From positions 1-5,298 of the forward strand of contig JAODNF010000469.1 in the NCBI GenBank assembly GCA_025464915.1: a stretch of 5,298 nucleotides of DNA. Reading direction: 5' to 3'. Both the position numbers and the translations under genes were made by a program. Under the pieces are notes generated by a model, which did no database searches, was not told the origin of the DNA, and saw only the letters and a program-made list of their open reading frames with translations. Shown here one piece after another: positions 5,264-5,298 of this stretch; position 1 is the stretch's first letter; each line of letters starts with the position of its first letter. Source of the DNA: Frankiales bacterium. Lineage in GTDB: Bacteria; Actinomycetota; Actinomycetes; Mycobacteriales; SCTD01.

Positions 5264-5298
5264 GTGCGTCGCGCTCTGGCCGTTGCCATCCTCTGCAC
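5264..5298 (+). CDS. Start of a probable secreted or membrane protein (partial, 3' end outside window)
   Basis: Eleven full codons from GTG 5264 read MRRALAVAILC before the window ends. Two arginines followed by a run of hydrophobic residues is the start of a Sec-type signal peptide or a first membrane segment. The AAGGAG site 5 nt upstream supports the start. The gene is divergent from the SDR-TetR operon and shares its upstream region. A substrate-binding protein or other exported protein is possible, but nothing in the visible part identifies it. The Cys11 is too early, and its preceding residues a poor match, for a lipobox. Confidence 0.5.
   Translation, partial: MRRALAVAILC

Overview
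This window looks like chromosome from a high-GC actinobacterium. Evidence: strong G/C bias at third codon positions, GTG and TTG starts, 4-bp stop/start overlaps, a mycofactocin-class short-chain dehydrogenase, and a soluble P450 followed by a small actinobacterial-type 3Fe-4S ferredoxin. The genus cannot be fixed from the sequence. No RNA gene, insertion sequence, CRISPR array or tRNA was seen.

Plus strand, 1-3582: a tight catabolic operon entered near its middle. It holds the last 59 codons of an aldehyde dehydrogenase (ends 182), a mycofactocin-type SDR (202-1035), a class I cytochrome P450 (1032-2240), a CxxHxxC...CP ferredoxin (2237-2434), and a small-molecule kinase of the APH/ecdysteroid-kinase-like fold (2431-3582). 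The last three genes each begin inside the stop codon of the gene before (ATGA, GTGA, GTGA), which implies translational coupling. The plausible logic is that P450 plus ferredoxin hydroxylate a hydrophobic substrate, the SDR (NAD type, probably passing electrons to mycofactocin) oxidises the alcohol, and the aldehyde dehydrogenase makes an acid. The kinase would phosphorylate a hydroxylated intermediate. The substrate is unknown. Terpenoid, steroid or other alicyclic compounds are reasonable guesses from the families only.

Minus strand, 5140-3584: a convergent group read from right to left. It has a possible 37-codon ORF (5140-5027), a classical NADP(H)-type SDR (5030-4284), a TetR-family regulator (4291-3710, TTG start overlapping the SDR stop), and then, directly after the TetR stop and in the same frame, a 41-codon fragment matching the C-terminus of the upstream SDR. 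The fragment ends 1 nt from the kinase stop codon, so the two operons collide with no intergenic space. This fragment is the clearest undescribed feature of the window and points to a deletion or recombination that removed most of a second SDR paralogue.

Right end, 5031-5298: a divergent intergenic region of about 230 bp with a short inverted repeat over a possible -10 element, then the start of a plus-strand gene (GTG 5264) whose first residues look like a secretion signal. I see no wholly unprecedented system here. The most interesting points are the kinase in a P450/mycofactocin operon and the SDR remnant behind the regulator.
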